A stretch of 64,000 bases of DNA from Sutcliffiella rhizosphaerae (GCF_917563925.1 NZ_CAKJTJ010000005.1:150721-214720), one strand, 5' to 3'; shown: positions 44,382 through 58,016, counted from the first letter of the stretch. Made by a program: numbers and translations. The notes: generated by a model not told the origin, from the letters alone.

Positions 44382-45644
44382 ATGACGAAAGCATTACAAA
44401 CTAGAGTTTCAACGGAAGAAGTTCAACAAGCATATGAGGTGCTGAAAAATATCGTCGTAAGATCACCGCTTCAGTTGGACCCTATTCTGTCAGAACGCTA
44501 TAACTGTAAAGTCTACTTAAAAAGGGAAGATCAACAAGTAGTCAGATCCTTTAAACTAAGGGGAGCTTATTATTTAGTGCAAAGTCTAACGCAGCAACAA
44601 AGAGAAAAGGGAGTAGTATGTGCAAGCGCTGGGAACCATGCCCAAGGAGTTGCGTATGCCTGCAAAAAGCTTGGAATTAGAGGGAAAATATTTATGCCTA
44701 CTACGACACCAAGACAGAAAGTATCAAAGGTAGAATTTTTCGGTGGTGAGTACACGGAGGTAATTTTAACTGGAGATACGTATGATGATTCCTATCAACA
44801 AGCTGTGAAGGCATGTAATCAGGAAGGATTGAAATTTGTGCATCCTTTTGATGATAAATTAACGATAACGGGTCAAGCGACAATTGGATTAGAAATGTAT
44901 GAACAGCTTGAGGAAGAGTGCAATTATGTGTTTATGAGTATTGGTGGAGGTGGCCTAATCTCTGGTGTAGGATCATACTTGAAGGAAAAAAATCCACAAG
45001 TAAAGGTAATTGGAGTAGAGCCGTTTGGTGCACCTAGCATGAAACAATCTTTAGCAGAAAACCAGGTAGTGAAACTAGAAGATATTGATAGTTTTGTAGA
45101 TGGTGCAGCTGTTCAGCAGGTGGGGAAAATTCCTTTTGAGCTTTCCAAAGATATCATAGATGATATTATTCTAGTACCGGAAGGGAAAGTTTGTACAACG
45201 ATACTTAATCTGTATAATGAAAATGCGATTATTGCAGAACCAGCAGGGGCAATGCCGATAGCTGCACTTGATTTTTACAAAGAACAGATAAAAGGAAAAA
45301 CAGTTGTTTGTATTGTTAGTGGTGGAAATAATGACTTAGATCGGATGCAGGAAATGAAAGAACGGTCGCTTATTTACGAGGGATTGAAGCACTATTTTAT
45401 TGTCAATTTCCCTCAACGTGCTGGTGCTCTTAGAGAATTCATGGAAGATGTATTAGGAGAGACAGACGATATTACTCGATTTGAATATACGAAAAAGAAC
45501 AACCGTGACAAAGGGCCTGTTTTGGTTGGTGTAGAGTTAAGGGAACCTGATGATTATTTTGCTCTTATTGATAAAATGGAGAGGAAGGGTTTCACCTATA
45601 TTGAGATAAACAAGGATAAACAATTGTTTAATTTATTAATATAA
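44382..45644 (+). CDS. ilvA: Threonine dehydratase, biosynthetic (IlvA)
   Basis: A 420-residue PLP enzyme that deaminates threonine to 2-oxobutyrate, first step of isoleucine synthesis. PLP lysine in RSFKLRGAYY, ASAGNHAQG, GGGGLISG phosphate-binding loop and a C-terminal ACT-like domain (HYFIVNFPQRAGALREFMEDVLG). Length and single regulatory domain match Bacillus subtilis IlvA, not the longer E. coli form. It has its own terminator and lies just before the ilv-leu operon, whose enzymes use its product. Confidence 0.95.
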   Translation: MTKALQTRVSTEEVQQAYEVLKNIVVRSPLQLDPILSERYNCKVYLKREDQQVVRSFKLRGAYYLVQSLTQQQREKGVVCASAGNHAQGVAYACKKLGIRGKIFMPTTTPRQKVSKVEFFGGEYTEVILTGDTYDDSYQQAVKACNQEGLKFVHPFDDKLTITGQATIGLEMYEQLEEECNYVFMSIGGGGLISGVGSYLKEKNPQVKVIGVEPFGAPSMKQSLAENQVVKLEDIDSFVDGAAVQQVGKIPFELSKDIIDDIILVPEGKVCTTILNLYNENAIIAEPAGAMPIAALDFYKEQIKGKTVVCIVSGGNNDLDRMQEMKERSLIYEGLKHYFIVNFPQRAGALREFMEDVLGETDDITRFEYTKKNNRDKGPVLVGVELREPDDYFALIDKMERKGFTYIEINKDKQLFNLLI

Positions 45645-45657
45645 TACGTATTTCTGA

Positions 45658-45691
45658 AAAAAGAAGGACAGTTTCCTGTTCTTCTTTTTAT
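45658..45691 (+). terminator. Terminator of ilvA
   Basis: AAAAGAAGGACAG and CTGTTCTTCTTTTT around loop TTTC, one wobble pair, then Ts. Confidence 0.85.
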
Positions 45692-45847
45692 TTTGTATAT
45701 AAATCAATCTCTAGGTTTTAGAGGAGTCAAAATCCTTCTGAGGTTTTAAGCTAAGACGTTGATATCTATAAACCTAAATTCTATCTATTTTTAGGAAGGG
45801 AAATGCATCGATAAAAATCAGGTTTGTAAAAAAAATTGACAAACTTT

Positions 45848-45893
45848 TGAAAGCGTTTTCTTTGTTGGGACAACAAAAATGAAAGCGTTTTTA
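45848..45893. promoter_or_regulatory. Two cre-like CcpA sites before the ilv-leu operon
   Basis: TGAAAGCGTTTTCT (45848-45861) and TGAAAGCGTTTTTA (45880-45893), each one mismatch from the cre consensus TGWAANCGNTNWCA, at about -40 to -85 from the -35 box. Upstream placement fits activation, as CcpA activates ilvB in Bacillus subtilis. Confidence 0.65.
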
Positions 45894-45911
45894 TATTGTC
45901 AGTAAAATTAG

Positions 45912-45926
45912 AATTATCTGAAATTA
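45912..45926. promoter_or_regulatory. CodY-box candidate
   Basis: AATTATCTGAAATTA matches 12 of 15 positions of the CodY consensus AATTTTCWGAAAATT, five bases upstream of the -35 element; CodY repression of ilv-leu is known in Bacillus. Confidence 0.55.
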
Positions 45927-45930
45927 ACTG

Positions 45931-45959
45931 TTGACCTCGTGTTTGGACGGTATTAAAAT
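45931..45959 (+). promoter_or_regulatory. Sigma-A promoter of the ilv-leu operon
   Basis: TTGACC (45931-45936), 17-base spacer, TAAAAT (45954-45959). Transcription would start near 45966, leaving a 310-base leader before ilvE. Confidence 0.75.
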
Positions 45960-45996
45960 AACAACAACTCAAAGAAACATGAATAAATGACATATC

Positions 45997-46215
45997 CATT
46001 TTTTTATCAGGAGGGTATCTAGGGTTCCGATGATGTTAGGAATACAAAGTGGTACTGATAAATGAAAAAGTCCACTTAAATTTCCCGATAGCATGACTGG
46101 TCCGAGCGATACCAGCACAATCTCTTCAGGATGGTGTACACCGCGAGGAAAAAAGCCTCTACGGATAGGTTCTGATTAACGTAAGACGTTCTTCGACCTG
46201 TCAAAGAGGCAACTT
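45997..46215 (+). ncRNA. Structured ilv-leu leader RNA, T-box candidate
   Basis: Successive stems: TTATCAG/CTGATAA (46004-46010, 46055-46061); CTGGT/ACCAG (46097-46101, 46111-46115); then AGGATGGTGTACACCGCGAGG (46128-46148), resembling the T-box antiterminator sequence AGGGTGGNACCGCG with extra bases; then a long hairpin GCCTCT ... AGAGGC (46155-46160, 46205-46210) with inner GATAGGT/ACCTGTC and AACGT/ACGTT stems. GAGG (46145-46148) can pair with CCTC (46156-46159), which would break the long hairpin. In Bacillus subtilis a leucine T-box controls this operon. Canonical Stem I elements are not clear here, so the class is uncertain. Confidence 0.45.
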
Positions 46216-46274
46216 TTAAACCATTTTATGTCAGAATATTCAAAAAATAAAAGAAAAGAAAAGAGGAGATTATA

Positions 46275-47219
46275 ATGTGTAGATACATCTATATGAATAA
46301 TCAGCTTGTAGAAAAAGAGAAGGCCGTTGTATCTGTATATGATCACGGATTCCTTTATGGAGATGGTGTTTTTGAAGGGATTCGAATGTATAACGGAAAT
46401 GTTTTCCGTCTTCGCGAACATTTAGAGAGACTATATGATTCAGCAAAATCTGTATTATTAAATATCCCCTATACGATGTCTGAACTAGAAGAGATTATTG
46501 CCGAGACCTTAAGAAAAAACGAATTGCAAGATACAGCATATATTCGTTTAGTCTTATCAAGAGGAGTCGGTGATCTAGGTTTAGATCCCTCAAAATGCAA
46601 AACTCCAAATTTAATAGTGATTGCCGAACAACTGGCATTATTCCCAAAGGAACTATACGACGTAGGAATAAAGATGGTCACAGTCCCTACGAGAAGAAAT
46701 CGCCCTGATATTCTAAGTCCTAAAGTAAAATCCTTGAATTATTTAAATAATATCATGGTAAAAGCGGAAGCAAATATGGCAGGAGCAGATGAAGCCCTTA
46801 CTTTAAATACAGAAGGATATGTGGCAGAAGGGTCTGGTCAAAACATCTTTATCTTAAAAGGTAACAAACTGCTAACCCCTCCAAGCTATGTTGGTGCTTT
46901 GGAAGGTGTTACCCGCAATGCCATTATTGATTTGACAAAGGAAATGGGTTATGACTTGCAGGAAATTCCATTTACAAGACATGATGTGTATGTTGCAGAT
47001 GAGGTTTTTCTGACAGGTACTGCTGCTGAAGTGATTCCTGTCATAAGTCTTGATGGAAGAACGGTTGCAGACGGTAAACCAGGTAAAGAAACGCATAAGA
47101 TCTTACATCGCTTCCGACAATTAGTGGTAGAAGATGGGTATAAAATTTATCCAGAAGAATCAAAAGTTGGCTGGGAAATTAACAGCGGTGTACTGCTAGG
47201 AGAAGCTTTAAACCATTAA
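46275..47219 (+). CDS. ilvE: Branched-chain amino acid aminotransferase (IlvE)
   Basis: A 314-residue class IV PLP transaminase, last step for Ile, Val and Leu. DHGFLYGDGVFEGIR at the N-terminus, the PLP lysine in SPKVKSLNYLNNIMVK, EGSGQNIF and FLTGTAAEVIPV define the family. First gene of the nine-gene operon; RBS GAGGAG. Placing ilvE first differs from Bacillus subtilis, where the operon starts with ilvB. Confidence 0.93.
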   Translation: MCRYIYMNNQLVEKEKAVVSVYDHGFLYGDGVFEGIRMYNGNVFRLREHLERLYDSAKSVLLNIPYTMSELEEIIAETLRKNELQDTAYIRLVLSRGVGDLGLDPSKCKTPNLIVIAEQLALFPKELYDVGIKMVTVPTRRNRPDILSPKVKSLNYLNNIMVKAEANMAGADEALTLNTEGYVAEGSGQNIFILKGNKLLTPPSYVGALEGVTRNAIIDLTKEMGYDLQEIPFTRHDVYVADEVFLTGTAAEVIPVISLDGRTVADGKPGKETHKILHRFRQLVVEDGYKIYPEESKVGWEINSGVLLGEALNH

Positions 47220-47295
47220 TAATAAAAAATGTTGATTAAGCTAAGGTGACGATTGAAATGCATGAAGGCACCTTTTAAGGAGTGAAACTTGCCAA

Positions 47296-48963
47296 ATGAG
47301 AAGTAATACAATTAAACGAGGAATTGACAGAGCCCCACACAGAAGTTTGTTGCATGCAGCTGGGGTAAAACCAGAGGATATGGATAAACCGTTTATCGGA
47401 GTTTGTAATTCATATGTTGATATCATTCCAGGACATATGCATTTAAATAAATTTGCAGAAGTTGTAAAAGAAGCAATAAGGGAAGCGGGAGGAGTCCCTT
47501 TCGAATTTAATACGATTGGAGTGGATGACGGGATTGCAATGGGTCACATCGGTATGCGTTATTCCTTACCAAGTCGCGAGTTGATTGCTGATTCAGCTGA
47601 AACAGTTATTAACGCTCACTGGTTCGATGGTGTTTTTTATATTCCTAACTGTGACAAAATCACCCCCGGAATGCTAATGGCTGCAGCTAGAACCAATGTT
47701 CCTGCCGTATTTGTATCAGGTGGCCCGATGGAGGCTGGAAGAACGAAAGACGGAAAACCATTGTCATTAGTATCTGTTTTTGAGGGAGTTGGTAGTGTAC
47801 TTTCAGGTAAAATGTCACGTGAAGAACTCCTAGAAATTGAGTCAAGCGCATGTCCTACATGTGGGTCATGTTCAGGCATGTTTACGGCAAATTCTATGAA
47901 CACGTTAATGGAAATGCTCGGAGTTGCTCTTCCTGGGAACGGTACCATGGTCGCTACATCCGATGAGAGGCATCAATTAATAAAGAATGCTGCAAAACAC
48001 TTGATGAACTTAATCGATCAAGATATCAGACCGAGAGACATTATCACGAAAGAAGCTATTGATGATGCTTTTGCTTTGGATATGGCAATGGGTGGATCAA
48101 CAAACACGGTGCTACATACTCTTGCTATAGCTCATGAAGCAGGTATTAAGTATAAATTGGAGGATATTAACAAAATTGCTGAACGGATCCCATATCTCTG
48201 TAAGGTTAGTCCGGCATCTGATTATTCCATGCAGGATGTTCATGAAGCAGGTGGTGTTAGTGCCATCATTAAAGAACTTTGTCAAATGGAAGGTGCCATT
48301 CACCCAGAGAGGATAACGATTTCCGGGCAAACCATTAGAGAAGTCGTCAATCATGCTCAAATTGTAAACGATAAGGTAATTCGTAAAAAAGAAGATGCAT
48401 ACAGTCCAGTTGGTGGACTTAGTATTCTATTTGGTAATCTTGCACCAAACGGAGGGGTAATTAAGGTTGGAGCGGTTGACCCTTCTATCAAGACCTTCAA
48501 TGGAGAAGCGATCATTTTTGAATCACAAGAAGACGCTCAAAGCGGAATAGATAGTGGACTCGTCAGAGAAGGGCACGTGGTTGTCATTCGTTATGAAGGT
48601 CCAAAAGGAGGACCAGGAATGCCAGAAATGCTTGCTCCTACTTCCTCCATTGCTGGTAGAGGCTTATCTACAAAAGTTGCCCTCATAACCGATGGAAGAT
48701 TTTCAGGAGCAACGAGAGGAATATCCATTGGGCATATTTCTCCTGAAGCAGCTGAAGGTGGTCCAATTGCTTTTGTAGAAAATGGAGATACCATTCAAAT
48801 TGATTTACAAAAAAGAACGATTCATCTACTCGTAGAACAAGAAGTGCTTGATGAGAGAAAAAAAGGTTGGAGTCAACCTGAACCAAAAGTGAAAAGTGGC
48901 TATCTAGCAAGGTACTCAGCATTAGTAACATCTGCGAATACGGGAGGAGTGCTTAAAGTATAG
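47296..48963 (+). CDS. ilvD: Dihydroxy-acid dehydratase (IlvD)
   Basis: A 555-residue Fe-S enzyme making 2-oxoisovalerate and 2-oxo-3-methylvalerate. Cluster ligands are visible in NCDKITPG and [30 protein letters not shown] and [19 protein letters not shown] are conserved. ATG at 47296 with AAGGAGTG 12 bases before, slightly long spacing. In Bacillus subtilis ilvD lies apart from the operon; here it is inside. Confidence 0.95.
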   Translation: MRSNTIKRGIDRAPHRSLLHAAGVKPEDMDKPFIGVCNSYVDIIPGHMHLNKFAEVVKEAIREAGGVPFEFNTIGVDDGIAMGHIGMRYSLPSRELIADSAETVINAHWFDGVFYIPNCDKITPGMLMAAARTNVPAVFVSGGPMEAGRTKDGKPLSLVSVFEGVGSVLSGKMSREELLEIESSACPTCGSCSGMFTANSMNTLMEMLGVALPGNGTMVATSDERHQLIKNAAKHLMNLIDQDIRPRDIITKEAIDDAFALDMAMGGSTNTVLHTLAIAHEAGIKYKLEDINKIAERIPYLCKVSPASDYSMQDVHEAGGVSAIIKELCQMEGAIHPERITISGQTIREVVNHAQIVNDKVIRKKEDAYSPVGGLSILFGNLAPNGGVIKVGAVDPSIKTFNGEAIIFESQEDAQSGIDSGLVREGHVVVIRYEGPKGGPGMPEMLAPTSSIAGRGLSTKVALITDGRFSGATRGISIGHISPEAAEGGPIAFVENGDTIQIDLQKRTIHLLVEQEVLDERKKGWSQPEPKVKSGYLARYSALVTSANTGGVLKV

Positions 48964-48996
48964 CGTGTAAACGATACATGAGGAGGTGGATAAACA

Positions 48997-50712
48997 GTGA
49001 CGAAAGTGGATACCAATAGCACAAAAATCACCCATAAACTTTTGACGGGATCGAGAATGATTGTGGAGGCTCTAAAAGAGGAGCGAGTAGAAGTAATATT
49101 TGGATATCCAGGTGGTGCCGTCCTTAATATTTATGATGCGATATATGATGGAGGAATTCCCCACCTTTTAACAAGGCATGAGCAAGGGGCAATCCATGCT
49201 GCAGAAGGGTATGCAAGAATCACTGGAAAACCTGGTGTAGTAGTAGCCACTTCAGGTCCAGGTGCAACCAATATTGTTACAGGACTTGCAGATGCAATGA
49301 TGGACTCTCTCCCATTAGTAGTGTTCACAGGGCAAGTCAATTCTCATGTTTTAGGTTCTGATGCATTTCAAGAGGCGCCAACTCTCGGAATATCCATGCC
49401 AATTACTAAGCATAACTTTCAAGTACAAGATGTAAAAGATCTTCCACGCATTATTAAGGAAGCTTTTTATATCGCGACTACTGGAAGACCAGGGCCAGTA
49501 TTAATAGATATACCAAAGGATGTAACGGCAGTTTCTGGAGTATTTGATTATTCAAAGGAAGTACATCTACCTGGATATAAACTAAAATTAGATCCAGATC
49601 CACAAGCGGTTAAAAGTGTAGCACATGCTATAAAGAAAGCTAAGAAACCAGTCATTTTAGCAGGGGCAGGCATTCTTCATAGCCATGCCTCTGATGAACT
49701 AAAAGAACTTGTGGCTAAGACAACTATTCCAGTGGCAAGCACCTTACTCGGACTTGGAAGCTTTCCATCTGATCATCCCCTATTTCTGGGAATGGCCGGT
49801 ATGCATGGGACTTATACAGCTAACATGGCTTTATATGAATCAGATCTCATTATTAATATTGGTGCAAGATTTGATGATCGACTTACTGGTAATCTCCAAG
49901 ACTTTGCCAAGCACGCTCAAGTAGTTCATTTTGATATTGATCCTTCAGAGATAGGGAAAAACGTTCCAACTGATTTCCCTGTAATTGGTGATGCAGCTAA
50001 ATCATTGCAACTATTGCTAAGTGGGCATTTAGAGAAAGGTGACATCGGTGGATGGTTGGAAAAATTGTTCCAATTAAAAGAAGAATACCCGTTATGGTAT
50101 GTCGAGGACGGTGAAACTTTAAAACCGCAAAAACTAATTGAGCTTTTACATGACTTGACAAAGGGCGAAGCTATTATTTCGACAGACGTTGGCCAACACC
50201 AAATGTGGGCAGCTCAATTCCATGGTTTTCAACATCCAAACAAATGGGTTACTTCTGGAGGGTTAGGCACAATGGGATTTGGCTTACCAGCTGCAATTGG
50301 AGCTCAAATTGCAGATAAAAAAGCAGTGGTTGTTGCTGTGCTTGGAGATGCTGGTTTTCAAATGACATTACAAGAGCTCGCAGTTCTAACTGAATATCGT
50401 CTGCCCGTAAAAGTGGTTCTTGTAAATAATCAATCCATGGGTATGGTTAGACAGTGGCAACAATTGTTTTATAAAGAAAGATATTCAGAATCATTGTTAA
50501 CAAATCAACCAGATTATGTAAAGTTATCCGATGCATTTGGTATAAAAGCTGCTTTAGTAAAAAATGAGGATGAATTTAAGACGGCATTTGCAATGGCGCT
50601 TGAAAATGATGAACCTTTCTTATTAGATTGTAGGGTTACTCATATGGAAAATGTATATCCCATGATTGCCCCAGGTAAGGGGATTCAACAAATGGAAGGT
50701 GTGAAGCCATGA
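48997..50712 (+). CDS. ilvB: Acetolactate synthase large subunit (IlvB)
   Basis: A 571-residue ThDP enzyme: condenses pyruvate with pyruvate or 2-oxobutyrate. [14 protein letters not shown], the catalytic Glu in [17 protein letters not shown]-region motifs, and the ThDP GDG-type motif [32 protein letters not shown] start after GAGGAGG. Overlaps ilvN by four bases (ATGA), so the subunits are translationally coupled. Confidence 0.96.
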   Translation: MTKVDTNSTKITHKLLTGSRMIVEALKEERVEVIFGYPGGAVLNIYDAIYDGGIPHLLTRHEQGAIHAAEGYARITGKPGVVVATSGPGATNIVTGLADAMMDSLPLVVFTGQVNSHVLGSDAFQEAPTLGISMPITKHNFQVQDVKDLPRIIKEAFYIATTGRPGPVLIDIPKDVTAVSGVFDYSKEVHLPGYKLKLDPDPQAVKSVAHAIKKAKKPVILAGAGILHSHASDELKELVAKTTIPVASTLLGLGSFPSDHPLFLGMAGMHGTYTANMALYESDLIINIGARFDDRLTGNLQDFAKHAQVVHFDIDPSEIGKNVPTDFPVIGDAAKSLQLLLSGHLEKGDIGGWLEKLFQLKEEYPLWYVEDGETLKPQKLIELLHDLTKGEAIISTDVGQHQMWAAQFHGFQHPNKWVTSGGLGTMGFGLPAAIGAQIADKKAVVVAVLGDAGFQMTLQELAVLTEYRLPVKVVLVNNQSMGMVRQWQQLFYKERYSESLLTNQPDYVKLSDAFGIKAALVKNEDEFKTAFAMALENDEPFLLDCRVTHMENVYPMIAPGKGIQQMEGVKP

Positions 50713-50966
50713 AAAGGACATTGTCGCTGTTAGTAAACAATCAACTTGGTGTATTGAACAGATTAACTAATTTATTCTTAAAAAAAGGACTAAATATTGA
50801 AAGCCTTGCTGTAGCACCCGTAAATGAAACTTCCATTTCGTTGATGACAATAGTGGTGAATGTAGTGGAGGAAAGAGAGGTAGAAAAAATTAAACTTCAA
50901 TTGGATAAACAAATCGATGTTATTCAAATCACCGACATATCTGAACAAATTGCTATGACTAATTAA
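50709..50966 (+). CDS. ilvN: Acetolactate synthase small subunit, short ACT-only form
   Basis: An 85-residue regulatory subunit: a single ACT domain ([31 protein letters not shown] ... SISLMTIVV). Bacillus IlvH is about 170 residues, with a second C-terminal domain; that domain is absent and no frameshifted remainder is evident in the 57 bases before ilvC. The short form resembles the E. coli IlvN/IlvM size. Valine feedback by this form is possible but not certain. Confidence 0.88.
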   Translation: MKRTLSLLVNNQLGVLNRLTNLFLKKGLNIESLAVAPVNETSISLMTIVVNVVEEREVEKIKLQLDKQIDVIQITDISEQIAMTN

Positions 50967-53582
<2,616 letters not shown>

Positions 53583-53586
<4 letters not shown>

Positions 53587-54677
53587 GTTATTATAAAATA
53601 GCCATATTACCTGGTGATGGTATTGGGCCAGAAGTAATAAAGGAAGCTGTGCTAATATTGGAGGAAGTTGCAAAGCATTTTCATCATACCTTCGAAATGA
53701 AGTATGGGTTGATTGGGGGAGTTGCTGTCGATAAGACGGGAACTCCTCTTCCAACAGAAACAGTGGAATTATGCAAGAACAGTGATGCTATTCTATTAGG
53801 AGCAGTAGGGGGGCCAAAATGGGATCAAGAGCTTTCTCATAGAAGGCCAGAAGCTGGACTGCTAGGAATCCGAAAGACTCTCAATTTATACGCGAACTTA
53901 AGACCAGTAACATTATTTGATGCGTTACTTCATACTTCGCCATTAAAAAGCGAGAATGTTATTGGTACCGATGTATTAATTGTAAGAGAGCTTACAGGTG
54001 GTATTTACTTTGGAACTCCACGTGAAAGAAAAAATGGTGAAAATGGACAGGAAGCAATTGATACCCTCCGTTATTCAGAAAAAGAAATAGAACGCATTCT
54101 CCGTCAAGGGTTTCAAATTGCACAAGGGAGAAAGAAAAAGCTTACTTCTGTTGATAAAGCTAATGTGTTAGAAAGCAGCAGACTATGGAGGGAAGTAGCC
54201 GATAGACTTTCTTATGATTATCCAGACGTAAAACTTGAGCATATGCTTGTTGATAATGTAGCGATGCAATTAATCAGAAACCCTCGCCAATTTGATGTTA
54301 TCGTAACGGAAAACATGTTTGGAGATATATTAAGTGATGAAGCGTCCATGTTGACAGGTTCACTCGGTATGTTGCCGTCAGCAAGTCTTAGTGATACGGG
54401 ACCAGGTCTCTATGAGCCGATCCATGGTTCTGCTCCTGATATTGCCGGAAAAGATAAAGCAAATCCACTTGCAACAATCCTATCTGTTGCAATGTTGCTT
54501 AGACATTCCCTTCGATTAGAGAATGAGGCAGATAGTATTGAAAATGCTGTAAAGAAAACACTAGAAGCTGGCTATCGAACAGGGGATATTGGCTTTGATT
54601 GGGAGCGGGTACTGACCACTACACAAATGGGAACAATGGTTAGAAGTTACCTAAAGTCACCAGTTCAGAATGGATAA
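53583..54677 (+). CDS. leuB: 3-Isopropylmalate dehydrogenase (LeuB)
   Basis: A 364-residue NAD-dependent decarboxylating dehydrogenase. GDGIGPEV at the N-terminus, [30 protein letters not shown], and the metal site [21 protein letters not shown], with [22 protein letters not shown] overlap with leuA means coupled translation. Confidence 0.96.
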
Positions 54678-54701
54678 AAATGATTCGGGAGGGTGAGTGA
54701 C

Positions 54702-56120
54702 ATGAAATCTAGAACATTGTTTGAGAAAATTTGGGATAAGCACACAGTTGTAAAAGAAGATAATAAACCAAGTTTGTTATATATTGACCTTCATTTAGTT
54801 CATGAAGTAACATCACCACAAGCATTTGAAGGGCTGAGACTTACAGGTAGAACTGTAAGGCGGCCAGATTTAACTTATGCGACAATGGATCACAACGTTC
54901 CCACAATTAACCCATTTCATGTAACAGATGAAATCGCTAATAAACAGATGACAACTTTGGATGCTAATTGCAATGAATTTGGGATTAAACTCGCAGATCT
55001 CCATAGTTCTGAGCAAGGAATTGTCCATGTAATTGGACCTGAACTTGGTTTAACTCAACCAGGAAAGACAATTGTTTGTGGCGACAGCCACACATCCACA
55101 CACGGAGCTTTTGGAGCATTGGCATTCGGGATTGGCACAAGTGAAGTGGAGCACGTTTTAGCTACCCAGTGTTTATGGCAAAGCAAACCGAAAACATTAA
55201 AGCTTGATTTTAAAGGTTTAAAACCTTTAGGTATCTCAGCAAAAGATATTATCCTTGCAGTTATTGCGAAGCATGGAACTGATTTTGGAACAGGCTATGT
55301 TATTGAATTTACAGGGAAAGTTATCAAAGCGATGTCAATGGAAGAGAGAATGACCATATGTAATATGGCTATTGAAGCAGGTGCAAAAGCTGGATTAGTA
55401 GCCCCAGATGAAACCACCTTTTCGTATTTAACAGGAAGAAAATATGCACCAGTGGGAGAAGAGCGCGATCGAGCAGAAGTAGAATGGTACTCTCTACGTA
55501 CAGATGATGGGGCAACATATGATAAAGTAATAGAATTTGATATTACTAATCTTGAACCTCAAGTTACCTGGGGAACAAACCCTTCCATGGGGAGCAGTGT
55601 TAATGGTCAAGTACCAGACCCTTCAAGTATATTAAACCAATCTGAGAAGAAATCTCTTATGCAAGCAATTGAATACATGGGGCTAAAACCAGGGATGAAC
55701 ATATCGGACATAAGTATAGATTATGTTTTTATAGGCTCATGTACTAATTCAAGGATTGAGGATTTACGACAAGCAGCAGATGTACTAAAAGGAAGAAAAG
55801 TATCTCCTCATGTTACTGCTTTAGTGGTACCTGGTTCCAAAAAGGTAAAGCAGCAGGCAGAAGAAGAAGGGTTGCATGAAGTATTTTTGACTGCAGGATT
55901 TGAGTGGAGAGAAGCCGGATGTAGTATGTGTCTGAGTATGAACCCGGATGTAGTGCCACCTGGAAAAAGATGTGCGTCCACTTCCAATCGTAATTTTGAA
56001 GGCCGACAAGGGAGAGGTTCAAGAACCCATTTAGTAAGTCCAGCAATGGCGGCGGCCGCAGCAGTAAAAGGTCGATTTGTCGATGTAAATGATTTTACTA
56101 AACAAGAGGAGGTTGTCTGA
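54702..56120 (+). CDS. leuC: 3-Isopropylmalate dehydratase large subunit (LeuC)
   Basis: A 472-residue aconitase-fold subunit. Fe-S ligand region [13 protein letters not shown] and [44 protein letters not shown]. The ATG at 54702 after GGGAGGGTGAG gives exactly the usual Bacillus length; a GTG nine bases upstream lies in the site. Its stop shares a base with the leuD start. Confidence 0.95.
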   Translation: MKSRTLFEKIWDKHTVVKEDNKPSLLYIDLHLVHEVTSPQAFEGLRLTGRTVRRPDLTYATMDHNVPTINPFHVTDEIANKQMTTLDANCNEFGIKLADLHSSEQGIVHVIGPELGLTQPGKTIVCGDSHTSTHGAFGALAFGIGTSEVEHVLATQCLWQSKPKTLKLDFKGLKPLGISAKDIILAVIAKHGTDFGTGYVIEFTGKVIKAMSMEERMTICNMAIEAGAKAGLVAPDETTFSYLTGRKYAPVGEERDRAEVEWYSLRTDDGATYDKVIEFDITNLEPQVTWGTNPSMGSSVNGQVPDPSSILNQSEKKSLMQAIEYMGLKPGMNISDISIDYVFIGSCTNSRIEDLRQAADVLKGRKVSPHVTALVVPGSKKVKQQAEEEGLHEVFLTAGFEWREAGCSMCLSMNPDVVPPGKRCASTSNRNFEGRQGRGSRTHLVSPAMAAAAAVKGRFVDVNDFTKQEEVV

Positions 56121-56701
56121 TGGAACCACTCATCACACATAGCGGAGCAGTTATCCCATTAGACAAAGAGAATGTAGATACAGATCAAATTATTCCTAAA
56201 CAGTTTTTAAAGCGAATAGAACGTTCCGGCTTTGGACAGTTTTTATTTTATGATTGGCGCTTTGATGAAAAAGGGAAACCAATGGAAGAGTTTGCCCTTA
56301 ACGCACCAAAGTATCAAGGGGCATCCATTCTGCTAGCGAGGAAAAATTTCGGGTGCGGATCTTCTAGAGAGCATGCACCATGGGCGTTATTGGATTATGG
56401 TATCAAAGTACTTATTGCGCCAACTTTTGCTGATATTTTTTATAATAATTGTTTTAAAAATGGTATTCTTCCTATTACATTAAAAGAAGAAGAGGTGGAG
56501 GAACTTTTCGTTTTAGCACAAATAAATCATTTAGAATTGACTATTGATTTGGAATCTCAAGAGATAAGAGTAGAAAATAGCATTCTGCATTTTGACACAG
56601 ATCCCTATCGAAAAGAAATGCTATTAAAAGGGCTGGATGATATTGGATTAACCGAGATGTATGAGAACCAAATAGCTGAGTTTGAAAAAAATCATTATTA
56701 A
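56120..56701 (+). CDS. leuD: 3-Isopropylmalate dehydratase small subunit (LeuD)
   Basis: A 193-residue swivel-domain subunit. NVDTDQIIPKQFLKRI and NFGCGSSREHAPWALLDYG are diagnostic. It completes the isomerase with LeuC. Last gene of the operon; a terminator stands about 75 bases after the stop. RBS GAGGAGG lies inside leuC. Confidence 0.95.
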   Translation: MEPLITHSGAVIPLDKENVDTDQIIPKQFLKRIERSGFGQFLFYDWRFDEKGKPMEEFALNAPKYQGASILLARKNFGCGSSREHAPWALLDYGIKVLIAPTFADIFYNNCFKNGILPITLKEEEVEELFVLAQINHLELTIDLESQEIRVENSILHFDTDPYRKEMLLKGLDDIGLTEMYENQIAEFEKNHY

Positions 56702-56776
56702 ATTTTTTTACCTGCTATCCTCCAAATTTAAGCTAATGATTGGTGTAATCCATAAAAAGAAGACTTTAGATTATTG

Positions 56777-56818
56777 AAAAAAAGGTTCAATGAAGAATGA
56801 TTTCATTGGACTCTTTTT
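56777..56818 (+). terminator. Terminator of the ilv-leu operon
   Basis: AAAAAGGTTCAATGAA and TTCATTGGACTCTTTTT form a stem with wobble pairs and a final T-run. The rest of the 330-base gap to 57031 holds nothing I can name. Confidence 0.65.
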
Positions 56819-57031
56819 AATGGATATTCGATTAGAGAAAAAATGGATGCTTCCGATTTGCCTTATAGATCTTATTTCCTATTCTTATACAAAAGTGAAA
56901 CATTCCTTACTTTTTATCGTAAGTAATAATGTCAAAATATCTTTCGTAAGATGTACTTTAGGTAATGGTGTTATTTTTATCCAAGTAGGGTAAAGGAACA
57001 AAGGGATTAAATTGAATAGGAGTGGATTTAT

Positions 57032-57976
57032 TTGAAAAACGTGAAGTTATTATTAGTGACTCTGCTTGCCATGATGATGTTAGCTGCTTGTGGCAATGAC
57101 AGTAACACGGTGGATGGAAATGAAAACACTTCCAGTGAAGGGAATACAAGTAATAATCAAGTAGAAGACGTTGATAATCAAACTGGTGAGTCTGACGTAA
57201 CGGATAGTTTATCAGCAGAAGAAGTTTTAGAAAAATCAACGGAAGCGATGACAGGTTTATCGAGCTATTCTATGGAAATGACAACTGAGCAAGAAATTTC
57301 AATGGCTGGGGAAGACTCCATTAATATGTCATCAACTGTAAAATCAGATATATCACAAAATCCTCTTGCAATGTATCAAGTAACATCCGTACAAGATGCA
57401 GATGGAATGATGGGGAGTATGGATACCGAAACCTATTTTACTTCTGATGGATTCTTTGTATTCGAGCCACTAGAACAAAAATGGGTGAAGCTCCCACAAG
57501 AGTTTGCTGATGAGATGAATGCATTATCTGATATGCAATCTAACCCAGCTGTACAATTGGAAATGCTTAAAGCGTATTCAGATAATATGACATTATCTGA
57601 AGAAGGTAACTCTTATGTCCTTACTTTTGAAGGTTCAGGTGAGCAATTCAATGAAATGATTGGAATGGTCAGTGGAATGATGGGGGAAGATATGTCGGGA
57701 ATGATGGAGGAGATGTTATCTATGATGACAGTGAACGAGTTAAACTATGTCATTCATGTGGATAAAGAAACATTCTTCCAAACAAAAATGACTGTTTATA
57801 TGGATATGGAAATGGACATGGAAGGTGACACAATAGCGTCCATTCAGGAAGTCGATGCAACATTATATAATTTTGATGAAGTAGGTGAAATTACGATACC
57901 TCAAGAGGTTCTTGATAATGCGGAGGAGCTATCGTTGGAAGACCTGCAAGAGCTAGATGAGCAAGGTGGAGTTTAA
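57032..57976 (+). CDS. Lipoprotein with LppX/LolA-like (DUF6612-type) fold
   Basis: A 314-residue lipoprotein: lipobox LAAC with Cys at about 20, an acidic serine/threonine-rich linker to about 60, then a domain beginning SAEEVLEKSTEAMTGLSSYSMEMTTEQEI, as in DUF6612 and related LolA/LppX-like proteins that bind lipids or hydrophobic ligands. The C-terminal half is rich in methionine and acidic residues (GMMGEDMSGMMEEML). TTG start with AGGAGTGG. Function is unknown. Confidence 0.75.
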   Translation: MKNVKLLLVTLLAMMMLAACGNDSNTVDGNENTSSEGNTSNNQVEDVDNQTGESDVTDSLSAEEVLEKSTEAMTGLSSYSMEMTTEQEISMAGEDSINMSSTVKSDISQNPLAMYQVTSVQDADGMMGSMDTETYFTSDGFFVFEPLEQKWVKLPQEFADEMNALSDMQSNPAVQLEMLKAYSDNMTLSEEGNSYVLTFEGSGEQFNEMIGMVSGMMGEDMSGMMEEMLSMMTVNELNYVIHVDKETFFQTKMTVYMDMEMDMEGDTIASIQEVDATLYNFDEVGEITIPQEVLDNAEELSLEDLQELDEQGGV

Positions 57977-57983
57977 TATAGAA

Positions 57984-58016
57984 GATAGGTGGAAGGTTTT
58001 CCCTTCCACCTCTATC
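57984..58016. terminator. Convergent hairpin
   Basis: GATAGGTGGAAGG (57984-57996) pairs with CCTTCCACCTCTATC (58002-58016) with a bulge; poor T-runs, but between convergent genes on both sides. Confidence 0.5.

Noticed and set aside
56790..56993. 67-residue frame after leuD
   Set aside because: Its start lies in the operon terminator hairpin and it has no ribosome site.
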